The notes below the pieces were generated by a model that saw only the letters and a program-made list of their open reading frames with translations, searched no databases and was not told the DNA's origin. From the NCBI RefSeq assembly GCF_018607965.1, contig NZ_JABBAM010000160.1, positions 1 through 39,771 on the forward strand: a stretch of DNA of 39,771 nt, read 5' to 3'. The stretch's first letter is position 1. Each line of letters starts with the position of its first letter. Of this stretch, positions 10,172-18,071 are shown piece by piece. The translations under genes were made by a program, and so were the position numbers. The DNA is from Planktotalea sp. (GTDB lineage: Bacteria > Pseudomonadota > Alphaproteobacteria > Rhodobacterales > Rhodobacteraceae).

Positions 10172-10251
10172 CAGACTAGGAGCGCTAGGCCAAGCATAGA
10201 CGCAGCGCGGGCGCGCTGTGCATCAATCTGCGTATGGCCACTCATATTCAT
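10165..10251 (-). CDS. Probable leucine-rich leader peptide of leuA (LeuL-like)
   Basis: A 28-codon ORF starts at ATG 10251 (a second ATG is at 10245) and ends at TGA 10165-10167, 109 nt before the leuA start. Five of the nine residues before the stop are leucine (LGLALLVCL). The codons are CTT, CTA, CTC, CTA and CTC, and CTA is normally rare in this kind of genome. Leucine-codon runs ahead of leuA are the hallmark of ribosome-mediated attenuation. A TATAAC (10266-10261) sits just upstream and would give a very short untranslated leader; it lies inside a GAATCG-N8-CGATTC dyad (10254-10273). No Shine-Dalgarno sequence is evident, so initiation may be near-leaderless. Confidence 0.6.
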   Translation of the reverse strand: MNMSGHTQIDAQRARAASMLGLALLVCL

Positions 10252-10332
10252 GAGAATCGTTATAACGCGATTCCGGTTAAGGAAAACCCCTTTTTGGATT
10301 GACCCGTGTGATGTGTGCCTTAGGTGGGGCGT

Positions 10333-11004
10333 ATGGAATGGAAAAATGCATTGATAATAGGGGCCTCCGGCGGGATCGGATCGGCCTTGAGTAAGGCTTT
10401 GAAAACGCGCGGCGTCGCTGTGACGGGCCTGTCGCGCAGCGCTGACGGTTTGGATGTGACGGACGAGGCCTCGGTTGAACGCGTACTCGGCGGTCTGAGC
10501 CAACGCTTTGATTTGATCATTATCGCGACGGGCGCGTTAGAAGTGAACGGTGCAGAGCCTGAGAAATCATTCAAACAAATCAGCTCAGCCGCGATGATGA
10601 ACCAATTCGCTGTGAACGCGATTGGCCCTGCATTAATCCTGCGCCACGTGTCGCGCCTTTCGCGCCGTGATGGCCCTACACATGTTGCCGTGTTGTCTGC
10701 GCGCGTTGGATCAATCACGGACAATCGTCTTGGCGGCTGGCATTCGTATCGCGCCGCAAAAGCAGCGGTGAACCAGATCGTGCGGGGGGCCGCGATTGAA
10801 TTGGCACGCAGCCACAAAAACCTGACATGCGTCGCGCTGCATCCCGGTACAGTGCAAACGCTGTTCACGGAAAAATACGTGGACAGGCATCCCGCCGTTC
10901 CCGCGTCTGAAGCTGCTGAAAACCTGCTAAATGTGCTGAATAATCTGGCTCCAGAACACACAGGCCAGTTTTATGATTGGTCAGGAGCAACGGTTCCATG
11001 GTGA
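10333..11004 (+). CDS. SDR-family oxidoreductase
   Basis: A 223-residue short-chain dehydrogenase/reductase with a Rossmann fold. ATG 10333 is preferred because AGGTGGGG lies just upstream; a GTG at 10324 is in frame. The cofactor motif GASGGIG is at residues 10-16. The catalytic Ser lies in VLSARVGS and the Tyr/Lys pair in the YRAAK motif. The overall form resembles CsgA/C-factor-like short SDRs. The substrate is unknown. The stop overlaps the start of the photolyase gene by 7 nt, so the two proteins are probably made together. No membrane or signal segment is visible. Confidence 0.85.
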   Translation: MEWKNALIIGASGGIGSALSKALKTRGVAVTGLSRSADGLDVTDEASVERVLGGLSQRFDLIIIATGALEVNGAEPEKSFKQISSAAMMNQFAVNAIGPALILRHVSRLSRRDGPTHVAVLSARVGSITDNRLGGWHSYRAAKAAVNQIVRGAAIELARSHKNLTCVALHPGTVQTLFTEKYVDRHPAVPASEAAENLLNVLNNLAPEHTGQFYDWSGATVPW

Positions 11005-12524
11005 AACTTGTCCTAATCCTTGGCGATCAGCTTAGCCTGAATGTCGCCGCCTTGCGCGCGGCGGATAAATCAAACGACATCGTGGTCATGGCGGAAGTCA
11101 ATTCAGAGGCCACATATGTCAAACACCACCCCAAGAAGATTGCCTTTCTTTTCTCTGCGATGCGCAAATTCGTTGATCAGTTAACGTCTGAAGGCTGGAA
11201 CGTCCGTTATACGAAACTTGACGATCCAGAGAATGCAGGCAGCATTGCCGCCGAATTGCTGCGCCGTGCACAAGAAACGGGTGCGCAAGAAGTCATCGCG
11301 ACGCGTGCTGGCGAGTGGCGTTTGATCGAAGCGATGGAACAAACTCCGCTGACGATGACCATACTTGAGGATGATCGCTTCCTCACGTCCCACGCAGAAT
11401 TTGAGACTTGGGCAGAGGGGCGCAAAGCCCTGCGCATGGAGTATTTCTATCGTGAGATCCGTCGCAAAACAGGATTGCTGATGGAGGGGGATAAACCTGC
11501 GGGCGGTCAATGGAATTTCGATCACGACAACCGCAAAGCCGCGCCCGACCAGATCAGCTATTCTGGCCCATCAACGTTTGAACCTGACGCGATCACCAAA
11601 GATGTCCTCACGCTAGTTGAAACCCAGTTTCCCGATCATTTCGGCAGCTTGGACACGTTCAACTTCGCAACCACCCGCGACGAGGCCCTGAGCGCATTGG
11701 AACACTTCATGACCCATGCGCTGCCGCGCTTCGGTGATTTCCAAGACGCGATGCTCTCAGAGAGTAAATTCCTCTATCACGCGCTGATCTCACCCTACCT
11801 GAATGCTGGCCTGCTCGCCCCGCTCGAAATTTGCCAAGCGGCTGAGAACGCCTACAAAGACGGCCATGCGCCGATCAACGCCGTTGAAGGGTTCATCCGC
11901 CAGATTATTGGCTGGCGCGAATACGTGCGCGGTATCTATTTTCTTGAAGGCCCCGATTACACGACCCGCAACGCGCTTGATCACAAACGCGATCTTCCTG
12001 CGCTATATTGGGGCGAAAAAACCAAAATGCGCTGCTTGTCTAAAGCGGTGGAACAAACCCGCGACGAAGCTTACGCGCACCACATTCAACGCCTCATGGT
12101 CACGGGTAACTTCGCGTTGCTTGCAGGCATTGATCCAGAACAAGTGCATGAATGGTACCTAGAGGTCTACATTGACGCCTACGAATGGGTAGAGGCTCCA
12201 AATACCATCGGGATGAGCCAGTTCGCGGACGGCGGGATCATCGCGTCCAAGCCCTATGTGTCTAGTGGGGCCTACATCAATCGCATGTCGGACTATTGCA
12301 AGAAATGTCACTACGCAGTGAAAGATAAGACAGGCGATACAGCGTGTCCGTTCAACGTGCTTTACTGGGATTTCTTGATCCGCCATCGCGACCGATTTTC
12401 CAAGAATGCGCGCATGGGAAACATGTATCGTACGTGGGAACGCATGGACGAAACACATCGCGAAACGGTCCTTAAGGACGCCGCAATTTTTCTAGAAAAA
12501 TTGGATGCAGGCGATGTGGTCTAA
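10998..12524 (+). CDS. Cryptochrome/photolyase of the iron-sulfur bacterial (FeS-BCP, PhrB-like) class
   Basis: A 508-residue flavoprotein. The start at 10998 (MVKLVLILGDQLS) has AGGAG upstream and matches the family N-terminus. Cysteines at 346, 434, 437 and 450 reproduce, with a constant offset of four, the cluster ligands C350/C438/C441/C454 known for Agrobacterium PhrB, so a 4Fe-4S cluster is expected. The FAD-binding half (about residues 260-480) includes QIIGWREYVRGIYF and the VEAPNTIGMSQFADGG segment. Family members repair (6-4) photoproducts using light or act as cryptochromes; repair is the more likely role but is not proven by sequence. It overlaps the upstream SDR gene by 7 nt and its stop overlaps the convergent MORN gene. 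Confidence 0.93.
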   Translation: MVKLVLILGDQLSLNVAALRAADKSNDIVVMAEVNSEATYVKHHPKKIAFLFSAMRKFVDQLTSEGWNVRYTKLDDPENAGSIAAELLRRAQETGAQEVIATRAGEWRLIEAMEQTPLTMTILEDDRFLTSHAEFETWAEGRKALRMEYFYREIRRKTGLLMEGDKPAGGQWNFDHDNRKAAPDQISYSGPSTFEPDAITKDVLTLVETQFPDHFGSLDTFNFATTRDEALSALEHFMTHALPRFGDFQDAMLSESKFLYHALISPYLNAGLLAPLEICQAAENAYKDGHAPINAVEGFIRQIIGWREYVRGIYFLEGPDYTTRNALDHKRDLPALYWGEKTKMRCLSKAVEQTRDEAYAHHIQRLMVTGNFALLAGIDPEQVHEWYLEVYIDAYEWVEAPNTIGMSQFADGGIIASKPYVSSGAYINRMSDYCKKCHYAVKDKTGDTACPFNVLYWDFLIRHRDRFSKNARMGNMYRTWERMDETHRETVLKDAAIFLEKLDAGDVV

Positions 12525-13978
12525 TTGTCCGCTTGGACGGGTGCGGTTTGAACTGGTGCAACTTGGCCGGGCGTGACTTGGACTGGCTCGACAAGCGCGC
12601 CATTTGCCCAAATGCCAGACACGACGTTGCCATCGGCGTATTGAATTTCACCTTGGCCTTCGCGTGTTCCATTTGCGAATGTACCTGTATAAACGTCGCC
12701 GCTGGCGTAGCGCGCAACGCCTTGTCCTGTCATAGCACCATCAACCCAAGCGCCCTCATATGAAAATCCATCCGCCATGCGGAACACACCACGCCCTTGG
12801 CGTCGCCCATTCACAAATCGGCCCTCATAGATAGACCCGTCTGGGAAGCTAGCGGTGCCTTCCCCTTGGATTTGGTTGTCAATCCATGCGCCCTCATAGC
12901 GATATCCGTCGGGTCGGATCAGCGTGCCCTTGCCACTATGTTTGGCGTCTTTGAACTGGCCTTCATAAATCGTGCCGTTGGCGTAAACCGCGCGACCCAA
13001 GCCCTCGATTACGTTGGCGACCCATTGGCCTTCATAGCTCGCGCCGCCCGGATACGCTATCTTGCCTTTACCTTGTGCCAGACCGTTTTTCATTTGGCCC
13101 TCATAGATTGATCCATCCGGATAATTCACGCGACCTACGCCGTCGATCAACCCTTTTTGCCATTCACCTGTATAGGAATACCCGTCTGTCGCTGTGAAGA
13201 CACCAACGCCGTGGCGTAGATCATCAAGGAATTGGCCCTCGTAAATATCGCCGTTCTGATAGGTTACTTTACCTTGGCCCTCACGACGTCCCGCAACCAA
13301 CTCGCCCTCATACAGGTCGCCGTTGGGCTGGATCACTTTACCAAGTCCGCTCAGCTGTCCGCCGCGCCACGGCCCATCTAAAATCATCCCATCGCTCAGT
13401 GTAAAAATGCCGACGCCTTCGCGCTTTCCGTCCTGCACCTGCCCTTGGTATTCAGACCCGTCAGGGTACACGATCGTTGCAGCACCCTCTTTGATGCCGT
13501 TCACCCAGTCACCATTGTAAGTGTATCCGTCTGCGCGCGTGAGCAGTCCCTTGCCGTGTTGTTTGCCGCCACGAAAGCTACCCTCGTAACGACTGCCATC
13601 TGCACTCAAAGAAATACCCGTGCCTTGGGGAACGCCGTCTGTCCAAGACCCCTCATAGGTGCTGGCGTCGCTATACGTGATCCGACCGATTCCGTCAGGT
13701 TTGCCCTTGGCGAACGCACCTTCATACATTGCCCCGTCGGGAAAACGAGCCGTGCCTTGGCCTAGGATTTCCCCCAAGACCCAATCGCCAACATATTCGT
13801 AGCCATTGGGCAATCGATATGCACCCAGACCATGCTGCACGCCGTCCTTGAATGTCCCCTCATAGACGCCGCCATCATCATATTGTTTGGTCTGCACACC
13901 CGTTGTTTGCGCCGCCAGCGCGAGCGGAGAGAGAGCCAAGGCAAAGCCGGCAACAAAAGCAAGAGAGGCGAGGCGCAT
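12521..13978 (-). CDS. Exported MORN-repeat protein
   Basis: A 485-residue protein with a cleavable-looking signal peptide (about residues 1-23, ending ALALAAQ), so it is periplasmic or surface-exposed. From residue 37 to the Pro/Val/Gln-rich tail it consists of 18 complete MORN repeats plus one partial, each exactly 23 residues with the core YEG.(F/W)..G...G.G...Y.DG. Repeats with aromatic F-type and W-type positions alternate along the chain, except for one slip at repeats 9-10. MORN arrays form long beta-hairpin ladders that bind lipid or protein partners; no catalytic domain is attached here. It is convergent with the photolyase gene (stops overlap) and divergent from nadE. Function unknown. 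Confidence 0.9.
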   Translation of the reverse strand: MRLASLAFVAGFALALSPLALAAQTTGVQTKQYDDGGVYEGTFKDGVQHGLGAYRLPNGYEYVGDWVLGEILGQGTARFPDGAMYEGAFAKGKPDGIGRITYSDASTYEGSWTDGVPQGTGISLSADGSRYEGSFRGGKQHGKGLLTRADGYTYNGDWVNGIKEGAATIVYPDGSEYQGQVQDGKREGVGIFTLSDGMILDGPWRGGQLSGLGKVIQPNGDLYEGELVAGRREGQGKVTYQNGDIYEGQFLDDLRHGVGVFTATDGYSYTGEWQKGLIDGVGRVNYPDGSIYEGQMKNGLAQGKGKIAYPGGASYEGQWVANVIEGLGRAVYANGTIYEGQFKDAKHSGKGTLIRPDGYRYEGAWIDNQIQGEGTASFPDGSIYEGRFVNGRRQGRGVFRMADGFSYEGAWVDGAMTGQGVARYASGDVYTGTFANGTREGQGEIQYADGNVVSGIWANGALVEPVQVTPGQVAPVQTAPVQADN

Positions 13979-14133
13979 GAAGGACGTCCGATACTTAGGA
14001 TTAAATTTTGTGGAAGCCTAGTTTATGCCCTCCGTAAGAACAATGGGTTTTCGCCTAAGGTTACGACCCGCCTCTTTCCCTTATGCGATAGGGGGGATAC
14101 ATCTTGGCCAACCCCTCTTGTCGGAGCTTGATT

Positions 14134-15807
14134 ATGACCGCCACATCCCCCCTCGATCGGTTTCGCATTACGCTGGGCCAGCTGAACCCAACCGTGGGCG
14201 ATATCGCTGGAAATGCTGCCAAAGCCCGCGCTGCATGGGATGCTGGTGTTGCGGCAGGCGCGGATCTGGTGGCACTGCCTGAAATGTTCATCCTTGGTTA
14301 CAACACCCAAGATTTGGTGATGAAGCCCGCTGTCCAAGCGGCCTGCCTGATGGCCATCCAAGCCCTCGCGATAGACTGCGCAGACGGCCCAGCACTCGCA
14401 ATTGGGGGCCCAGTGGTCGAAGATGGCAAGCTCTACAACGCTTACTTCATCTGTCGCGGGGGCAAAATCGTCAGCAAGGCGCTCAAGCACAATCTCCCCA
14501 ATGAAGATGTGTTCGACGAGGTCCGCATTTTTGATAGCGGTCCTCTTGGGGGGCCTTATTCTATCGGTAACGCCCGCATCGGTAGCCCGATTTGCGAAGA
14601 TGCGTGGCACGAAGACGTGTCGGAAACGTTAGAGGAAACAGGCGCTGAATTCCTGCTCGTCCCTAATGGATCACCCTACTACCGCGGCAAATTCGACGTG
14701 CGCATGAACCAGATGGTCAGCCGCGTGATTGAAACGGGACTACCACTGATCTATCTCAATATGGTTGGCGGACAGGACGATCAGGTCTTCGATGGCGGTT
14801 CTTTCGCGCTCAATCCCGGCGGGAAACTTGCGATGCAGATGCCCGTGTTTGATGAACAAATCACCCAAGTCGATCTGACCCGCACACAGGATGGCTGGTG
14901 CGTTGACGAGGGTGCAAAAGCGATCATTCCCGGTCAGTTCGAACAGGATTACCGCGTCTGTGTACAGGCCCTGCGCGACTACATGGGCAAGACGGGTTTC
15001 AAGAAGGTCCTGCTGGGCATGTCAGGCGGAATCGACTCTGCCCTCGTCGCAACCATCGCAGTCGATGCGCTGGGCGGCGAAAACGTGCGCTGCGTGATGC
15101 TGCCGTCTGAATATACATCCCAAGTTTCGCTCGATGACGCCAAGGATTGCGCGACGCGCATTGGCGCTGAATACAATTTCGTTCCCATCAAAGAAGGGCG
15201 CGACGCGATTACCAACACACTTGGCCCCCTGTTCGAAGGGCTAGAGGCGGACGTGACAGAGGAAAACATCCAATCCCGCCTGCGCGGTCTGCTCTTGATG
15301 GCGATGAGTAATAAGTTCGGCTCTATGTTGCTGACCACAGGCAACAAATCCGAGGTCGCTGTGGGCTACGCTACGATCTACGGCGATATGTCGGGCGGCT
15401 ATAATCCGATCAAAGATATGTACAAAGTGCGCGTGTTCGAGGTCTGTCGCTGGCGGAATGAAAACCATTTTGATTGGATGATGGGCCCCGCAGGTGAAGT
15501 CATTCCGCCCTCGATCATCGACAAACCCCCGTCCGCCGAATTGCGTCCCGATCAAAAAGACAGCGACAGCCTGCCGGACTATCCGATCCTTGATGGTATC
15601 TTGGAAATGCTGGTCGACGATGATGCATCCGTCGCCGATTGCGTGGCCGCTGGCTATGATCGCGCGGTTGTCAAAAAGATCGAACACCTGCTCTATATTT
15701 CGGAATACAAACGCTACCAATCCGCCCCCGGCACACGCCTATCGCGCCGCGCGTTCTGGCTGGATCGCCGCTATCCGATTGTGAACAGATGGCGCGACGA
15801 TAGTTAA
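14134..15807 (+). CDS. nadE: Glutamine-dependent NAD+ synthetase
   Basis: A 557-residue two-domain enzyme that makes NAD+ from deamido-NAD+, ATP and glutamine. The N-terminal nitrilase-like glutaminase domain (about 10-250) has the catalytic triad Glu50 (LPEMF), Lys118 (LKHNLPN) and Cys154 (SPICEDAW). The C-terminal synthetase domain carries the ATP pyrophosphatase loop SGGIDSALVA at about residue 293 and the TGNKSEVAVGYATIYGDMSGG signature. The start at 14134 was chosen because GGAG lies 7 nt upstream and the protein begins MTATSPLDRF. It is followed after 27 nt by kynA. Co-location with tryptophan catabolism is suggestive for NAD metabolism, but KynA alone does not feed NAD synthesis. Confidence 0.96.
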   Translation: MTATSPLDRFRITLGQLNPTVGDIAGNAAKARAAWDAGVAAGADLVALPEMFILGYNTQDLVMKPAVQAACLMAIQALAIDCADGPALAIGGPVVEDGKLYNAYFICRGGKIVSKALKHNLPNEDVFDEVRIFDSGPLGGPYSIGNARIGSPICEDAWHEDVSETLEETGAEFLLVPNGSPYYRGKFDVRMNQMVSRVIETGLPLIYLNMVGGQDDQVFDGGSFALNPGGKLAMQMPVFDEQITQVDLTRTQDGWCVDEGAKAIIPGQFEQDYRVCVQALRDYMGKTGFKKVLLGMSGGIDSALVATIAVDALGGENVRCVMLPSEYTSQVSLDDAKDCATRIGAEYNFVPIKEGRDAITNTLGPLFEGLEADVTEENIQSRLRGLLLMAMSNKFGSMLLTTGNKSEVAVGYATIYGDMSGGYNPIKDMYKVRVFEVCRWRNENHFDWMMGPAGEVIPPSIIDKPPSAELRPDQKDSDSLPDYPILDGILEMLVDDDASVADCVAAGYDRAVVKKIEHLLYISEYKRYQSAPGTRLSRRAFWLDRRYPIVNRWRDDS

Positions 15808-15834
15808 ATTCACGCACAAGAGAGAACCAAACCT

Positions 15835-16665
15835 ATGACCGCTTATGACCCCGAAAATGAAGGCGCGAAGATGTCTTTTGCCAAGGACATTAGCTACATC
15901 GACTACCTCTCGCTTGACCCGATATTGGGGTCGCAAAACCTACAATCCACCGCGCATGATGAAATGCTCTTCATCATCCAACATCAAACGTCCGAGCTTT
16001 GGATGCGTTTGACGCTGCACGAACTCTCGACTGCGCGCGATAAATTGGAACAAGGCGACTACCCAGCGGTCTTCAAAATGCTCACACGCGTTGCGCGGAT
16101 ATTTGAGCAACTCAACAACGCGTGGGATGTGTTGCGCACGATGACGCCCAGTGAATACACCAACTTTCGTGATGATCTGGGCGCGTCTTCGGGCTTTCAA
16201 TCCCACCAGTACCGTCTGATCGAATTCATCCTCGGAAACCGCAATCGTTCGATGATGAAGGTTCATGAACACCGAACCGAACTGCACCACATGCTGGGCC
16301 AAGAATTGACCAAGAAATCGCTTTATCATGTGGCGTTGGATTGCCTTGGCAAAGAGCTTGGCGAAACCTTTCCGCCTGAGGCATATGTGCTGGACCAACC
16401 CCATCAAGCCTGCACGCAAGTAATGGACGCTTGGACCACCGTTTACCGCGATCCGAATGCACATTGGTCGCTGTACGAGCTGGCCGAAAAGCTGGTCGAT
16501 CTAGAAGATTACTTCCGCCGTTGGCGTTTCAATCATGTAACAACAGTTGAGCGCATCATCGGGTTCAAGCGCGGTACGGGTGGCACGTCAGGCGTCAAAT
16601 ATCTGCGCAAAATGCTTGAGGTCGAGCTGTTCCCAGAACTTTGGAACATGCGCGGCCAGCTTTGA
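15835..16665 (+). CDS. kynA: Tryptophan 2,3-dioxygenase
   Basis: A 276-residue haem enzyme that opens the indole ring of L-tryptophan to N-formylkynurenine, the first step of the kynurenine pathway. The active-site block HDEMLFIIQHQTSELW (residues 41-56) contains the distal His50. FRDDLGASSGFQSHQYR (111-127) holds the substrate-binding arginine. RFNHVTTVERIIGF (231-244) provides proximal haem ligand His234, and GTGGTSG (248-253) binds the amino acid. Length matches bacterial tetrameric TDOs. It lies 27 nt after nadE and is probably co-transcribed. The other kynurenine genes (kynB, kynU) are not in this window. Confidence 0.96.
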   Translation: MTAYDPENEGAKMSFAKDISYIDYLSLDPILGSQNLQSTAHDEMLFIIQHQTSELWMRLTLHELSTARDKLEQGDYPAVFKMLTRVARIFEQLNNAWDVLRTMTPSEYTNFRDDLGASSGFQSHQYRLIEFILGNRNRSMMKVHEHRTELHHMLGQELTKKSLYHVALDCLGKELGETFPPEAYVLDQPHQACTQVMDAWTTVYRDPNAHWSLYELAEKLVDLEDYFRRWRFNHVTTVERIIGFKRGTGGTSGVKYLRKMLEVELFPELWNMRGQL

Positions 16666-16683
16666 TGGCCGACGCAGTTTTTT
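16653..16683 (+). terminator. Weak candidate terminator overlapping the kynA stop
   Basis: CGGCCA (16653-16658) and TGGCCG (16666-16671) form a 6-bp stem around the kynA stop codon, and a run of six T follows at 16678-16683. The 6-nt gap between stem and T-run weakens the case. Confidence 0.35.
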
Positions 16684-16705
16684 CAGATTTGAATGTTAAA
16701 GCGCC

Positions 16706-16900
16706 CTAAAAATCAAACAGCTCTTCCAAGAAACCACCACGTTTCTTACGTTTTTCCCCATGATACTCTTGCTCTTCATAGCCACGCGTTTGTTGCGGTG
16801 GCGGGGAAGGCCGCGCAGAAGAAGCACTGCGCTCAGAAATAATCAGGGTTGGCCCGTCAACAGGGTACTGCAGTAAAACCCTGTCAAAATGTGTACCCAT
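16706..16900 (-). CDS. Possible small hypothetical protein
   Basis: A 64-codon ORF in the gap between kynA and the GST gene. The C-terminal half is strongly charged (EEQEYHGEKRKKRG) and ends in GGFLEELFDF, which looks like a deliberate amphipathic tail rather than random translation. A Ser/Pro-rich stretch precedes it. The start has no recognisable Shine-Dalgarno sequence and I do not recognise the family. Real gene, remnant or chance ORF are all possible. Confidence 0.35.
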   Translation of the reverse strand: MGTHFDRVLLQYPVDGPTLIISERSASSARPSPPPQQTRGYEEQEYHGEKRKKRGGFLEELFDF

Positions 16901-17171
16901 CGGAAAAGATTGAGAATGAAGATTTCAATTGCTTTCAAGCGCGCCTGAAGCCTAAAACTCAAATCGAATAGTTATGAGAACTCGATAGCTTTAAGAGGAA
17001 TCGCATATTAACTTATTTGCGAATTTTGCATCGGCATCGGCATCGGCGACATCTGTGTCGGCACGATCGTCATCATGCCGCGTTGATAGGTCTGCGGGTG
17101 CCCGATTGAAGCACTCACTATAGCTGAAACTTAGTTTGCGACCCAAAGGATCAGTGTTGAAAAAATATCGA
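16901..17171. other. AT-rich intergenic stretch without a supported gene
   Basis: No ORF here has family resemblance or a proper ribosome site. The stretch contains a short tandem repeat, GCATCG three times at 17028-17045, which produces Asp/Ala-rich or Met/Pro-rich shadow peptides on the minus strand. Base composition is visibly more AT-rich than the flanking genes, consistent with decayed or acquired DNA (inference). Confidence 0.4.
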
Positions 17172-17201
17172 AATGTCTGGGCACTATATTGCCCAGACAT
17201 T
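17172..17201 (-). terminator. Strong bidirectional intrinsic terminator
   Basis: AATGTCTGGGCA (17172-17183) and TGCCCAGACATT (17190-17201) form a perfect 12-bp stem with a 6-nt loop. A T-run follows on the plus strand (17204-17208), and on the minus strand an AT-rich tract ending in six T follows. It begins 15 nt after the stop of the GST gene, so its main job is ending the minus-strand matB-GST transcript; it could also stop plus-strand transcripts from kynA. Confidence 0.88.
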
Positions 17202-17215
17202 CGTTTTTGATAGGC

Positions 17216-18067
17216 TTACTTCGCCAAAACCGCGTCAATATCGGCCGCTGAGTGGCGGTTGGGAAGTTGCTCGTTCTCGGCACCCCGCGCAACGTTCACA
17301 ATGCGTCCACGAATGACGGCAGGACGCTGGGCAATCTGCTTGGTCCAGCGCTGTAAATTCTTGTAGCTCTCAACATCCAAGAATTCGCCCGCTTCATAGG
17401 CTTTGCCCTGCGCAAGGCGACCATACCACGGCCAAATCGCCATATCCGCGATAGAATATTCCCCACCTGCGAAATACTCATTGTCCGCTAGGTGACGATC
17501 CAGAACATCCATCTGACGCTTCACTTCCATCGCGAAACGGTTGATCGGGTATTCCATTTTGAACGGCGCGTAGTGATAGAAATGGCCGAAACCACCGCCA
17601 AGATAAGGCGCGCTGCCCATTTGCCAGAACAACCAGTTAAAGCACTCAGCCCGCGCATGTGCTGGGATAAACGCATCAAACTTCTCTGCCAAATGCATCA
17701 TGATTGACGCACTTTCAAACAGACGCACAGGGGTGTCGCCTGAGTAGTCCATCAACGCAGGAATCTTGGAATTCGGGTTCGCATCAACAAAGCCTGATCC
17801 AAACTGATCGCCATCGCCAATCTTGATCATCCACGCGTCGTATTCGGCACCTTTGTGACCTGCGGCAAGGAGTTCTTCTAAAAGAACCGTGACCTTCACA
17901 CCGTTCGGTGTGCCCATGGAATGCAGCTGCAAAGGATGCGCGCCGCGTGGCAATTCCTTGTCATGTGTTGCACCCGCGATGGGACGGTTGATGCTGGCGA
18001 ACGTGCCGCCGCTCTCTTGCTCCCATTTCCAAACTTTCGGGGGCATGTATTCTGTTGTATCGCTCAT
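17216..18067 (-). CDS. yghU: Glutathione S-transferase, YghU/disulfide-bond oxidoreductase type
   Basis: A 283-residue GST-superfamily protein. The start at 18067 (MSDTTEYMPPKVW) matches the YghU N-terminus; 65 codons of in-frame upstream sequence lie inside the preceding gene. The thioredoxin-like domain (about 40-130) has LHSMGTPNGVKVTVLLEEL, with the Thr-Pro-Asn glutathione region, and NPNSKIPAL with the conserved cis-Pro. The helical C-terminal domain (about 135-260) includes the WLFWQMGSAPYLGGGFGHFY segment typical of this group. E. coli YghU binds two glutathiones and has disulfide reductase activity. Only 4 nt separate it from the matB-like stop, so the two are co-transcribed. Confidence 0.9.
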   Translation of the reverse strand: MSDTTEYMPPKVWKWEQESGGTFASINRPIAGATHDKELPRGAHPLQLHSMGTPNGVKVTVLLEELLAAGHKGAEYDAWMIKIGDGDQFGSGFVDANPNSKIPALMDYSGDTPVRLFESASIMMHLAEKFDAFIPAHARAECFNWLFWQMGSAPYLGGGFGHFYHYAPFKMEYPINRFAMEVKRQMDVLDRHLADNEYFAGGEYSIADMAIWPWYGRLAQGKAYEAGEFLDVESYKNLQRWTKQIAQRPAVIRGRIVNVARGAENEQLPNRHSAADIDAVLAK

Positions 18068-18071
18068 GGGA

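Noticed and set aside
13979-14133. Possible small gene between the MORN gene and nadE
   Set aside because: The in-frame extensions here lack Shine-Dalgarno sequences, and the nadE start at 14134 has a good one. It is best seen as a divergent promoter region.
17030-17046. Triplicate GCATCG considered as a CRISPR or iteron array
   Set aside because: The units are only 6 nt and contiguous, with no spacers, cas genes or replication genes nearby.
16991-17200. 69-codon minus-strand ORF with an Asp/Ala-rich end
   Set aside because: Its start lies inside the terminator stem at 17172-17201, and the acidic stretch is only the translation of the GCATCG repeat.
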